NCBI GenBank assembly: GCA_003023245.1
Contig: PXTR01000141.1
Coordinates: forward strand, 1-21,620
Direction of reading: 5' to 3'
DNA from: Bacteroidetes bacterium QS_8_68_15
GTDB lineage: Bacteria > Bacteroidota > Rhodothermia > Rhodothermales > Salinibacteraceae
DNA: 21,620 nt
The position numbers and the translations under genes are program-made. Shown piece after piece: positions 1 through 7,427 of this stretch. Numbering within the stretch: position 1 is the stretch's first letter; every line of letters begins with the position of its first letter. The notes below the pieces were generated by a model that was not told where the DNA came from, ran no database searches, and saw only the letters and a program-made list of their open reading frames with translations.

Positions 1-306
1 GAGTTCGGCCCTCGCTTCGGGCTGAAGCTCGTGCCCGCAGCGACTGCAAAAATAGGCCCCCGGCGGGTTCTGCCAGCCGCACTGGTTGCAGAACACGCCT
101 TCGTCCGACGCCCCATCGCCTTCCTCGGCAGACGGCGCGGCGGCATCCGTCCCTGACGAAGCAGACGCCGGCGCGACGGCCCCGTCCGCCTCACCGCCGG
201 CGGCAGCCTCTTCCGCCGGCACCTCCGTTCCGCACAGAACGCACTGCTCGGCCCCCGCCGGCACGACCGCTCCACATTCCGGGCACGTCGTCTTCGATTC
301 GGGCAT
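1..306 (-). CDS. Zinc-ribbon protein, N-terminal part (runs off the window)
   Basis: Reading from the ATG at 306 towards base 1 gives 102 in-frame codons with no stop, so the gene continues beyond the left edge. Two Cys4 zinc-ribbon units are visible: CPEC paired with CVLC within the first 25 residues, and CNQC paired with CSRC near residues 74-92. They are joined by an Ala/Glu/Gly/Ser-rich linker of about 45 residues. Paired short ribbons like this are common at the start of membrane or TPR-containing proteins in Bacteroidota, but nothing after residue 102 is available to decide the role. No Shine-Dalgarno sequence is seen. The upstream side of the gene holds the heptamer array at 320-382 and then the HU-family gene on the same strand. 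Confidence 0.8.
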   Translation of the reverse strand, partial: MPESKTTCPECGAVVPAGAEQCVLCGTEVPAEEAAAGGEADGAVAPASASSGTDAAAPSAEEGDGASDEGVFCNQCGWQNPPGAYFCSRCGHELQPEARAEL

Positions 307-319
307 GGTACTTCGCGGT

Positions 320-382
320 TGCGAGGTTCGAAATTTCAAGTTCAACGTTACTCGTTCAACGTTACCCGTTCAACGAGCAATG
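320..382. repeat. Degenerate 7-base tandem repeat in the zinc-ribbon/HU gap
   Basis: Period-7 units run in register from about 327. The word TTCAACG occurs three times, at 341, 355 and 369. It alternates with TTACTCG at 348 and TTACCCG at 362, and is preceded by TTCGAAA and TTTCAAG. The array fills almost the whole gap between the HU stop codon and the start of the zinc-ribbon gene. Confidence 0.8.
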
Positions 383-384
383 CA

Positions 385-687
385 TCACGGCGCGCCGCGC
401 ACGTCGCGAACGGCCTCGTCGACGTCCTCGCGCAGCAGGTCCGACACGTCGAAGACCGGCGCCCACCGCGCCTCGACGGGCACCTCTTCGCCGGTGTGCG
501 GATTGCGCGCCGTCCGCGGGGCGCGGCGCACGACCTTGAAGGAGCCGAAGCCGCGCAGCTCGATGCGCTCTCCTTCCTTGAGCGCGTCGGCCACCGTCGT
601 CATAAAGCCCTCCACGACGGCCTCGGTTTCGATTTTCGTGAGGCCCGTTCCTTCGGAAATGCGGTCTACGATGTCGGCTTTGGTCAC
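385..687 (-). CDS. HU/IHF-family DNA-binding protein
   Basis: A 100-residue protein of the bacterial histone-like HU/IHF family, which bends and compacts DNA as a dimer. The N-terminus TKADIVDRISEGTGLTK, the core GFGSFKVV and the DNA-contacting beta-arm with the RNPHTGEEV stretch are all family hallmarks. Length is slightly above the usual 90-95 because of an acidic C-terminal tail (about residues 82-100). A GTG at 687 is chosen as the start because it places the protein at the family's usual first residue. A longer in-frame ATG at 810 would add 41 non-conserved residues. It is divergent from the M1 peptidase gene with about 208 bases between them. Which paralog (HupA/B or IHF-like) cannot be told from sequence alone. 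Confidence 0.9.
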   Translation of the reverse strand: MTKADIVDRISEGTGLTKIETEAVVEGFMTTVADALKEGERIELRGFGSFKVVRRAPRTARNPHTGEEVPVEARWAPVFDVSDLLREDVDEAVRDVRGAP

Positions 688-713
688 GGTGCGGGGGCGC
701 TGGGTGGGAAACG

Positions 714-721
714 CAAGAGTA
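714..721 (-). promoter_or_regulatory. Possible -7 element for the HU-family gene
   Basis: On the minus strand the octamer is TACTCTTG, one mismatch from the Bacteroidota -7 consensus TAnnTTTG. It lies 27 bases before the GTG start. No clear -33 TTTG is seen, so this is tentative. Confidence 0.25.
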
Positions 722-851
722 TGTCGGCCATCTAAAAACGCCCGCTGCGCCGGTGTGATTCGTGCGCCGGGGGGCGTATTGCATGATTCGAGCGAGTCGA
801 GACGGGCCATGGGCGCGTCTCGACTGCTGGAAAAGGGTCGACGCGCCGGGC

Positions 852-859
852 TATATTTG
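852..859 (+). promoter_or_regulatory. Bacteroidota-type -7 promoter element for the M1 peptidase gene
   Basis: TATATTTG matches the Bacteroidota -7 consensus TAnnTTTG exactly and lies 36 bases before the ATG at 896. It is also an AT-rich island in very GC-rich surroundings. No good TTTG is seen near -33. The position supports the start at 896 over upstream in-frame starts. Confidence 0.5.
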
Positions 860-895
860 AAGCGAGCTTCTCACCTCAAACGGTTTCTCCGCTCC

Positions 896-3800
896 ATGCG
901 CACGCGCCGCTTTTGGGTTTTCACCGTCTTGCTGAACGCCGTCCTGCTGATCGCGCTCGCGGCCGGGCCCGATTCGGCACTCGCGCAGTCCGACCGGGAC
1001 CACTCGGGCTGGCAACAGGAAGTCGCCTACGACATGGACGTGACCCTCAAGGCCGACCGCCACCGAATGCGCGGCACCCAGCGCCTGCGCTACACCAACC
1101 ACTCGCCCGACACGCTGCAGCGCGTTTTCTATCATCTCTACTTCAATGCCTTCCAGCCCCACTCGATGATGGCGGAACGCAACCGCCACCTGCCGGATCC
1201 CGACGATCGCATCGTGCCGCGCATCTTCAATCTGGGCCCCGAGGAAATCGGCTACCACCGCATCCAATCGCTGCGGCGCGACGGGCGTGCGCTCACGGAC
1301 TACGACATCGACGACACGGGGATGGAAGTGCCGCTCGACGAGCCGATCTTGCCCGGCGAGACGACGACCTTCACGATGCGCTTTCGCTCGCAGGTGCCGC
1401 TGCAGACGCGCCGCTCCGGACGCGACAACCGTGAAGGCATCGACTACTCGATGACGCAGTGGTATCCCAAGATGGCCGAGTACGACGAGCAGGGCTGGCA
1501 CGCCGACCCGTACGTCGGCCGCGAGTTCTACGCGCCCTACGGCACCTTCGACGTGGCCGTCACGCTTCCGGCGAAGTACACCCTCGGCGCGACGGGGCGG
1601 CTCCAGAATCCCGGCGAGATCGGGCACGGCTACGACCAAAGCGGCAGCGGCCTCTGGCGCCCCTCCGAATCGGGCGACCGGCCGGCCGACTCGCTGACCT
1701 GGCGCTACCATGCCGAAAACGTCCACGACTTCGCCTGGGCTGCCGACCCCGACTACCTCCACCGCCGCATCGTATCGGGCCCGCCGCCCGGCGCTCCTCC
1801 CGGCGCGGGCGACGTGACGTACCACCTGCTCTACCAGCCGGGGGTGGCCGAACGCTGGGAACCGATGGCAAACTGGGTGCCGGACCTGATGAACTTCTTC
1901 TCCGACGAATACGGCCCGTACCCGTATCCGCAGTTCACCGTCGCGCAGGGCGGGGACGGCGGCATGGAGTATCCGATGATGGTGCTGCTCACGGGCCGCC
2001 GCTCGCCGGCGTCGCTGCTGGGCGTCACTGCGCACGAAGGGGCGCACGAGTGGTTCTACGCCGTGCTCGGCTCCAACGAGGCGGACTACGCCTGGATGGA
2101 CGAGGGCTTCACCAGCTACGCCACCGAGGAAGGCATCGCCCACGTGCGCGGCCGCCGCGCCGACCACACCAGCGCCTACACCAGCGTTCTCCACGCGCAG
2201 GACCGGGGCCTCTTCGAACGCCTCAACACGCCCGCCGACTTTTTCGAAACGAACCTCGGCTACGGCATCGCCGCCTACCCCGGCGGTGAAATGGTCGTCG
2301 ACATGCTCGGCTACGTCATCGGCGACGCGAACCTGAGACGCTTCCTCGAGGAATACTACAACCGCTTCAAATTTCGCCACCCCCAGCCCGACGACCTCGA
2401 AAACATCGCCGAAGACGTGTCGGACCTGCGGCTGGACTGGTACTTCGAGCAGTTCATCCAGACGACCCGCCGGCACGACTACGCCCTCGGCAGCCTCGAC
2501 GCGGAGCGCTCGGCGGACGGCGACGGCTGGATCGCCGAGGTGACCACCCTCGACGACGGCACCGAGCACTGGGCCACCGTGCCGCTCTCGATCATGGAAG
2601 GGCACAAGCCCGTGCCCCGGCAGTGGACCGTCGCCGAGGCGTGGCCGTGGACCTTCGAGGAGCACACGATTCGCCTGGAGGTGCCGGGCCGCCCGGTCAA
2701 GGCCGTGGTGAACCCGAAGGGCCGCGCCCCCGACGAAAACCGCCTCAACAACTCGACGCACCTGCGCGTCGAGCCGCGCTTTCTCGAAGCGCCGGGCCAA
2801 AGCTGGCAACACTACCGCCTCGGCTACCGCCCGCTGGCGCAATACGCGCACGACTTCGGCGTCGGCGCGGGATTGCAGGCACGCGGGCAGTATCTCTTCG
2901 AAGATCACCGCGTGCGAGCGATGCTCAAGCTGTGGCCGCAGGTGCTCGCGACCGGCGGCGAGGAACCGGAGCTGCTGCCGGATGACGAGGAGTTCGAGGA
3001 AGGACGCCCGGACGTCTCCGCTTTCGACGGTATCGACTACGAGCTGTCGTATCAGACGGAAGTGCCCGCCTTTGGAGCGGAAGCCGAAGCCGGCGCGCGC
3101 GCCGAGAAGCACCTCGGCGTACTGCAAAACACGCTCTTCTTCGAGCGCCCGCTCGCGGCCTACGGCTCCGACGCCGACCAGACGCTCTCGGTTTCGCTCC
3201 TCCACCAGCTCAACCCGTCCGACCGCGTCTTCGGGCGCTTCGAAGACCGTTTCGAGCGCGATGTCGTCAGCTGCGAATTCGGCACCTGCGGTCCGCCCAC
3301 GTCTCTCACGTTCACCGAAAGCACCAACCCCTTCGAGCGCGAGCACCTGCTCTCCGCGCGCTTCGGCTACGAGGTGGAAAGCGACGGCGGCGACCGCGTG
3401 GCGACAGGCCTGGAGGTGGGCGCCTCGCTGTGGCGCGGAGAACCCCGCCCCAATGCTACGCGCTTCTGGCTGGAGGCGCGCAAGACGGTCGGCCTCGGCT
3501 CGCTGCTGACCGGGCGGGCCGATGTCAACTTCGGCTTCGGCGACGAAAATCTTGCGCGCCACAAGCGCTTCCGCCTCGGAGCGGGGTCCGTGGAAGAAAG
3601 CTACCTGCACGCCTCTGATGACACGCGCGATGGCGTCGGGGGCGCGCCGGCGGGGCGCAACCTACTGTCCGGCGCCCTCACGTTCGAAGCCGGGCCGTTT
3701 TCGCAAAACGACTACGCCCGCCCATTCCGGTTGGAGGCGTTCAGCGGAGCCGGGAAGGCGTGGACCGAAGGCGCCACGCTCGCCGGCTTCAGCTCCGACG

Positions 3801-4006
3801 ACCTGCTCGCCGACGCGGGCCTCGGCGCGCGCTATGCCCTCTCGGAGCTGCCGATCCTGCAAGACTACACCGCGCAGTCGGACGTGCTCTCGGGGCTGGA
3901 TCTGGTGGCGAAGTTTCCCTTCTGGGCCAGCGACCCCGACCGGATCGCCCCCGACGGGGACCCGTGGGCCTTTCGCTGGCGCCTCGGGCTGTCGCTGGAA
4001 CGGTGA
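896..4006 (+). CDS. Exported M1-family metallopeptidase with C-terminal beta-barrel-like region
   Basis: A 1036-residue zinc peptidase of the M1 (aminopeptidase N/gluzincin) family. Residues 1-30 form a signal peptide (charged MRTRR start, hydrophobic core, ALA-Q cleavage site), which also favours this ATG over in-frame starts further upstream. The zinc site HEGAH is at residues 380-384, with the third ligand E403 in WMDEGF, exactly the M1 HExxH-18-E spacing. GGMEYP at about 355-360 stands where GAMEN sits in the family. Residues from about 630 to 1036 are not part of a normal M1 fold. They show alternating hydrophobic/polar strands, many aromatic and Gly residues, acidic loops and a final WRLGLSLER, suggesting an outer-membrane barrel or other beta-rich module. 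The gene is convergent with the minus-strand cluster to its right. The catalytic assignment is strong; the barrel assignment is inference. Confidence 0.9.
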   Translation: MRTRRFWVFTVLLNAVLLIALAAGPDSALAQSDRDHSGWQQEVAYDMDVTLKADRHRMRGTQRLRYTNHSPDTLQRVFYHLYFNAFQPHSMMAERNRHLPDPDDRIVPRIFNLGPEEIGYHRIQSLRRDGRALTDYDIDDTGMEVPLDEPILPGETTTFTMRFRSQVPLQTRRSGRDNREGIDYSMTQWYPKMAEYDEQGWHADPYVGREFYAPYGTFDVAVTLPAKYTLGATGRLQNPGEIGHGYDQSGSGLWRPSESGDRPADSLTWRYHAENVHDFAWAADPDYLHRRIVSGPPPGAPPGAGDVTYHLLYQPGVAERWEPMANWVPDLMNFFSDEYGPYPYPQFTVAQGGDGGMEYPMMVLLTGRRSPASLLGVTAHEGAHEWFYAVLGSNEADYAWMDEGFTSYATEEGIAHVRGRRADHTSAYTSVLHAQDRGLFERLNTPADFFETNLGYGIAAYPGGEMVVDMLGYVIGDANLRRFLEEYYNRFKFRHPQPDDLENIAEDVSDLRLDWYFEQFIQTTRRHDYALGSLDAERSADGDGWIAEVTTLDDGTEHWATVPLSIMEGHKPVPRQWTVAEAWPWTFEEHTIRLEVPGRPVKAVVNPKGRAPDENRLNNSTHLRVEPRFLEAPGQSWQHYRLGYRPLAQYAHDFGVGAGLQARGQYLFEDHRVRAMLKLWPQVLATGGEEPELLPDDEEFEEGRPDVSAFDGIDYELSYQTEVPAFGAEAEAGARAEKHLGVLQNTLFFERPLAAYGSDADQTLSVSLLHQLNPSDRVFGRFEDRFERDVVSCEFGTCGPPTSLTFTESTNPFEREHLLSARFGYEVESDGGDRVATGLEVGASLWRGEPRPNATRFWLEARKTVGLGSLLTGRADVNFGFGDENLARHKRFRLGAGSVEESYLHASDDTRDGVGGAPAGRNLLSGALTFEAGPFSQNDYARPFRLEAFSGAGKAWTEGATLAGFSSDDLLADAGLGARYALSELPILQDYTAQSDVLSGLDLVAKFPFWASDPDRIAPDGDPWAFRWRLGLSLER

Positions 4007-4046
4007 ATGGGACCCGTGTAACGGCGAACGTGCAACGCAACACGCC
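4007..4046. repeat. Short 7-base periodic array in the convergent gap
   Basis: Directly after the peptidase stop, units CGTGTAA (4015), CGGCGAA (4022) and CGTGCAA (4029) are in 7-base register. No hairpin terminator is seen in this 40-base convergent gap. Confidence 0.55.
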
Positions 4047-4217
4047 TCACTCCACCGCCTCGATGACAATCTCAGCGCGGCCGGCGGTCCAGGGACAGCG
4101 CTCCCGCGGCGGCGTCTCCCCTTCCAGCCAGGGCCGAATGTTGAACAGCGTCGCGCCGGCGGGTTCTTCTCGAGCGGACGAGCCGGAGGCGGTTTCATGG
4201 GTGAGACGGTCGCTCAT
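4047..4217 (-). CDS. Small hypothetical protein (56 aa)
   Basis: An ATG at 4217 opens a 56-residue frame 7 bases after the stop of the preceding gene, so the two are probably co-transcribed. The protein has a polar N-terminal half and a C-terminal half ending in the strand-like EIVIEAVE. The last 34 residues align without gaps to the last 34 residues of the preceding protein at 8 identical positions by eye, including RP, and the V-I-E-x-V end. This is suggestive of a shared beta element but too short to prove homology. No known family is recognised. The coding call rests on position and spacing. Confidence 0.45.
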   Translation of the reverse strand: MSDRLTHETASGSSAREEPAGATLFNIRPWLEGETPPRERCPWTAGRAEIVIEAVE

Positions 4218-4224
4218 GGCCGTT

Positions 4225-5520
4225 TCACTGCACGATTTCGATGACGACGACTTCGGTGTCGGGGTCGGCGGGGACGCCCTCCGGCAGTTCGTGCGCCGGC
4301 ACGATGGAGGGGCGAAACTCCACGCGGCGGTCCCCGACCCAGCGCTCGACCCCCTCCTGATTTTTTCCCGGGCGCAACGAAAGGATGCGCCCGCTGGCAA
4401 AGTCGATCATGGTGTCGGCGGAGACGTGCTCTTCGGTGCGGCGGTGGCGAAACCGGCGGTGGCGGCGGTGGTAAATTTCGAGCGCCCCGCGGGCGTTGCC
4501 GAACAGGTAGACCGCCTGCGCGCTCGACTGCACCACGCCGGTGAGCACCTCGTCGAACAGTACGGAGGGGGCCGGGGCGTCTTCGTCTTCTTCCCGCCGC
4601 CCCCCGGCCGCCCGGGCTGGATCGTCGCCTCCTCTCGTTTGCGCTCGGTCGCCGCCGCCGGCTTTTTGAAGCACAGCTTCGACGACGTCGGCGGATGGGC
4701 CGCCGGAAGCATCGCCGCGAGCGACGTCTCGAAGGAAGCGACGACTCTTTTGCCGCGCTTTTTTTCCCGAAGGCGCGCGCGGCAGCTCGGGCGGTTCGGG
4801 GCGTGCGCGCAGCCACCGCGCCGGCAGCGCGTCGTCGAAGACATTCTCGATGGGCGTCTTCGGCGCGTAGCGAAGCTGATGGTTGATCGCCTGTCCCTGT
4901 TGCTTGCGCAGGTGTTTCGTCAGGTGCTCCAGCAGGTGCTCCACGGAGGGACGCGCCGGGTCGTGCGTGGCGAAGGTCCAGCGCTTGCTGTCGGTCTCCT
5001 GGGCGTACTCGGTGCGCACCGGGGCCACGTTCAGACGCACCATGTGCGTCCACTGCTCTTCGGTGAAGGTGCCGCGGTACTTGCGCATGAGCGCCCGGGC
5101 GCTGTACATGTTGAAGTCCACCGGCTCGAACGCGTAAACGCGAGCCGCCCGCGCGTGCACTGTATCAGCGTCGACCTCCGGCAGGAGCGCCACCACGCGC
5201 CAGAGCGTGCCGGGCGTGCCGGTGCTGTCGTCGATCCAGTGCCGCCAGGCGGCGGCGACCTGCTCGACGCTCACGACCTGGTCGAACAGCAGCATCACCA
5301 CCACGCGGTCGCGCAGCTCCAGGGCCGAAAAGGAGGCCCCCTCTTCGGACGTATCTTCGGAAGCGTCCTGGCTCCCCGAAGCCGCTTTGCTTTCGTTGCG
5401 TTTTTCTTTGGCCCGCACAGGCCGCCCATTCGTCTTCGGGCTGGAGAGGTCCGACTCGGACGAGCCCGCCACGAAGTGGCGGACGCGCTGCCAAAACGAG
5501 AGGCGCTCTCGATCGCTCAC
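4225..5520 (-). CDS. GspE/PilB N-terminal-like protein lacking the ATPase domain
   Basis: A 431-residue protein with a GTG start at 5520; an in-frame TAA lies two codons upstream, so no earlier start is possible. Residues 1-65 are polar and low-complexity. Residues about 70-205 resemble the MshEN/T2SSE N-terminal domain of type II secretion and type IV pilus ATPases: a helical part (VSVEQVAAAW), then LLPEVDADTVHARAARVYAF..VDF, then NVAPVRTE and WTFATHDP, which correspond to the usual 'lPv....l.vA..DP' segment. A charged linker (about 240-315) follows. Residues about 316-431 resemble the second N-terminal domain: LFDEVLTGVVQSSAQAVYLF at the 'ASDIHIEP' position, and VEFRPSIVP...EVVVIEIV at the 'VdfRvstlPt..GE..V.Ril' position. 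The protein stops where the Walker A ATPase domain would begin. The family link is by-eye inference. No other secretion gene is in the window. Confidence 0.6.
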   Translation of the reverse strand: MSDRERLSFWQRVRHFVAGSSESDLSSPKTNGRPVRAKEKRNESKAASGSQDASEDTSEEGASFSALELRDRVVVMLLFDQVVSVEQVAAAWRHWIDDSTGTPGTLWRVVALLPEVDADTVHARAARVYAFEPVDFNMYSARALMRKYRGTFTEEQWTHMVRLNVAPVRTEYAQETDSKRWTFATHDPARPSVEHLLEHLTKHLRKQQGQAINHQLRYAPKTPIENVFDDALPARWLRARPEPPELPRAPSGKKARQKSRRFLRDVARGDASGGPSADVVEAVLQKAGGGDRAQTRGGDDPARAAGGRREEDEDAPAPSVLFDEVLTGVVQSSAQAVYLFGNARGALEIYHRRHRRFRHRRTEEHVSADTMIDFASGRILSLRPGKNQEGVERWVGDRRVEFRPSIVPAHELPEGVPADPDTEVVVIEIVQ

Positions 5521-5679
5521 AGGTTAGCGGTTGTTGCACGGACAAACAGTTTTCGTTGTAACGAATCGAAGACGAGACAGATTCGAGGGCCGGTTGCTCC
5601 TCCCTCGCCTCGCAACGACTTCGGAGAGACCGGCCGGGGCGCCAGGAACACTCCGCCCGAAACGACGAGGAGGCGGGCC
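5521..5679. other. Intergenic gap between GspE-like and hydrolase genes
   Basis: This 159-base gap shows no clear repeat, terminator hairpin with T-run, or exact -7 element. An AT-richer stretch at about 5540-5565 could hold the promoter of the GspE-like gene on the minus strand, but no consensus match supports it. Confidence 0.3.
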
Positions 5680-6582
5680 TCACTGCTGGAGCGCGTCTGC
5701 GAAGAAGCCGCGCGTGCGCTTCCAAACGCGGCGCAGCGCAGGCGGCACGTCGTCGATGCCGTCCCCCGCGAACGGATGCGCGCCGCCGAAGGTGTGCCCG
5801 CCCTCGGCTTCTTCGAAGGTGGCGTCTGCGGCGGCCTCGTTGAGCGCCTGCGCCTCCTCGAAGGGGACCGCCTCGTCGTCGGCGGCGTGGACGATGAGCC
5901 ACGGCGTCTCGATCCGTTTCGCGGCGCCGGTAACGTCGAGCTGCTCGCGGTGGGCCTGCGCATCGTCGTAGAGCACGCGGCCCAGGCGCATCGTCTGCCC
6001 TGTGCGACTGTTGACGACCTCAGTGTAGCCGTTCTTTTCCCAGTCGGCGACCTGCTCCGGCGAGAAGCGCTCGATGAAGCCGCTAACCGAACTCCACGTC
6101 GCCAGCGCCCGCACGCGCTCGGAGCGCGCGGCATGGAGAATGGCCGTGCCGCCCCCGCGCGAGTGGCCCATCAGGCCCAGGCGTCCACGCTTCTTATCCG
6201 CTTTTTTCGCGGCCACGTCGAGCGCCGGACCCGGCAGGTCCCCGCTCGCCGCCGCCCCGATGACGGCCGCCAGGTCGTCGAGTTCGCGGGTGAAGGTGTT
6301 CTGCTCGAACTTCTCCAACTCGGTAAATTCCGTCGGCGCCTCGGCAGACACGCCGTTGTAGGAAAAGTTGAACAGCACCGACGCGAAGCTCGCCTCCGCC
6401 AAGAAGCGCCCCCACGCCGGGAACGGCCCCCAGTCTTTGAAGCCCTTGAAGCCGTGGCAGAACACGACCGTCGGCAGCGGCTCGTCCGCGCCTTCGGGGA
6501 AGCGCACGTCTCCGTCGATGACGCCACCCTCGCGCGGGCTGTCGAGGGTGAACGGTTCTTCGCGGATGGAAGCGCCGGGCAT
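5680..6582 (-). CDS. Alpha/beta hydrolase (dienelactone hydrolase/esterase-like)
   Basis: A 300-residue cytoplasmic alpha/beta-hydrolase-fold protein. The oxyanion region is VVFCHGFKGFKDW (about 39-51), the nucleophile elbow is GHSRGG with Ser141, the acid is in HAADDEAVP (probably Asp236), and the catalytic His is in GGHTFGG (His263). This gives a complete Ser-Asp-His triad in family order. The substrate cannot be read from the sequence; such proteins are carboxylesterases, thioesterases or dienelactone-hydrolase relatives. The ATG at 6582 follows the L9 stop by 24 bases, so it is probably read from the ribosomal operon. A GGAGGA lies at the L9 stop codon but about 24 bases from this ATG, too far to be a normal ribosome binding site. 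Confidence 0.88.
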   Translation of the reverse strand: MPGASIREEPFTLDSPREGGVIDGDVRFPEGADEPLPTVVFCHGFKGFKDWGPFPAWGRFLAEASFASVLFNFSYNGVSAEAPTEFTELEKFEQNTFTRELDDLAAVIGAAASGDLPGPALDVAAKKADKKRGRLGLMGHSRGGGTAILHAARSERVRALATWSSVSGFIERFSPEQVADWEKNGYTEVVNSRTGQTMRLGRVLYDDAQAHREQLDVTGAAKRIETPWLIVHAADDEAVPFEEAQALNEAAADATFEEAEGGHTFGGAHPFAGDGIDDVPPALRRVWKRTRGFFADALQQ

Positions 6583-6606
6583 GGGGAAATGGTGGGGTTC
6601 GAACCG

Positions 6607-7062
6607 TTATCCTCCTTCCGGCATGATCTGAACCTTGAGGTCCGCCGTCACGTCGTCCATCAGCGCGACGCGGGCGGTGTAGACGCCGAGGCGACGGATG
6701 GGCTCGTCGCCTTCGAGTTCGATGTCGCGCCGGTCGATGTCGTAGCCGCGGTCGGAGAGCTCCACGGCGATTTGCTGCGGCGTCACCGAGCCGTAGATTT
6801 TTTCCTCCCCGCTCACACGCGCCGTGAGGACGACGAGCAGGTCTTCGAGCTCCTCGGCAAGTTCGCGCGCCTGCTCCTTGCTCCGTGCGCGCTTGCGATC
6901 AGCCTGGCGCTCCTCCTCACGGATCGCCTTGATCGTGCCCTCGGTCGCCAGGCGCGCTTTCTGCTGCGGGATCAGGTAGTTGCGCCCGTAGCCGTCGGCC
7001 ACCTCCGCGAGGTCGCCCCGCTTGCCGACGTGCTCGACGTCTTCGAGTAGAATGATGTTCAT
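6607..7062 (-). CDS. rplI: 50S ribosomal protein L9
   Basis: A 151-residue L9. The N-terminal signature MNIILLEDVEHVGKRGD is followed by the expected VADGYGRNYLIPQQKA, then the long charged connecting helix (about 45-80) and the C-terminal rRNA-binding domain with KIYGSVTPQQIA. The ATG at 7062 gives the canonical N-terminus; the open frame extends 28 codons further upstream through the heptamer array, without conservation. It lies in the usual rpsF-rpsR-rplI order. No Shine-Dalgarno is seen before the ATG. Confidence 0.97.
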   Translation of the reverse strand: MNIILLEDVEHVGKRGDLAEVADGYGRNYLIPQQKARLATEGTIKAIREEERQADRKRARSKEQARELAEELEDLLVVLTARVSGEEKIYGSVTPQQIAVELSDRGYDIDRRDIELEGDEPIRRLGVYTARVALMDDVTADLKVQIMPEGG

Positions 7063-7157
7063 CGGGGTGGGTCTTTGATTTGGGGTCTTCGGATTTTGGA
7101 TTCCGTGATCGGTCGTCGAAAACAACCGATAGCCAAGTGCGAACACCGAAGGCCGAA
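7063..7157. repeat. Twelve-unit degenerate 7-base tandem array filling the rplI-rpsR gap
   Basis: From 7074 to 7157, 84 bases divide into 12 heptamers in unbroken register. The left units share a T-rich word (TTCGGAT at 7088, TTTGGAT at 7095). The right ones share an xxCCGAA-type word (CACCGAA at 7144, GGCCGAA at 7151). The last unit ends on the base next to the rpsR stop codon (7158-7160 on the minus strand). The units drift gradually along the array rather than being identical copies. Confidence 0.85.
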
Positions 7158-7373
7158 CTACCGCATCGAGTCGGTCACGTAGGGCAGGAGCGCCATGTGG
7201 CGGGCGCGCTTGACGGCCTTCGAGAGCTGGCGCTGGATGCGCGAGGGAGCGCCGGTGACGCGCCGGGGCAGGAGCTTGCCCTGGCTGTTGAGGTGCTGCT
7301 GTATAAACTCGACGTCTCGAAAGTCGACGTACTCTCGGGACTGGTATTCGCTGCGGTCGGCTCCTCGGGGCAT
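7158..7373 (-). CDS. rpsR: 30S ribosomal protein S18
   Basis: A 71-residue S18 with the conserved core VDFRDVEFIQQHLNSQGKLL, then PRRVTGAPSRIQRQLSKAVKRAR and MALLPYV, which is the S6-binding, rRNA-contacting family signature. The ATG at 7373 is the only sensible start, and length is normal for the family. The gene sits between S6 and L9, with heptamer arrays in both flanking gaps. No Shine-Dalgarno is present; the bases before the ATG are an A/T-richer stretch, as is usual in Bacteroidota. Confidence 0.97.
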   Translation of the reverse strand: MPRGADRSEYQSREYVDFRDVEFIQQHLNSQGKLLPRRVTGAPSRIQRQLSKAVKRARHMALLPYVTDSMR

Positions 7374-7415
7374 AAGAAGTTGAAGGGTTTAAGGTTGAAG
7401 GTTGAAAGTTTTTCA
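7374..7415. repeat. 7-base tandem array in the rpsR-rpsF gap
   Basis: Six in-register units start on the base next to the rpsR ATG: TGAAGGG (7381), TTTAAGG (7388), TTGAAGG (7395) and TTGAAAG (7402) are the clearest. This vocabulary differs from the array on the other side of rpsR. Confidence 0.8.
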
Positions 7416-7427
7416 GGCCGCGGGCGT

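Noticed and set aside
327..382. CRISPR-like array
   Set aside because: The repeat period is only 7 bases, with no spacers of 30-40 bases and no cas genes.
86..895. Upstream extension of the M1 peptidase frame to base 86
   Set aside because: It runs antisense through the zinc-ribbon and HU genes; the signal peptide and -7 box point to the ATG at 896.
851..3610. A 919-codon open frame antisense to the M1 peptidase gene
   Set aside because: It has no start context or family features and is explained by high-GC codon bias opposite a real gene with an intact zinc site.
3760..7050. A 1096-codon plus-strand open frame across the hydrolase, GspE-like and L9 region
   Set aside because: It overlaps, in antisense, several genes identified by clear motifs, and its product is low-complexity Arg/Ala-rich.
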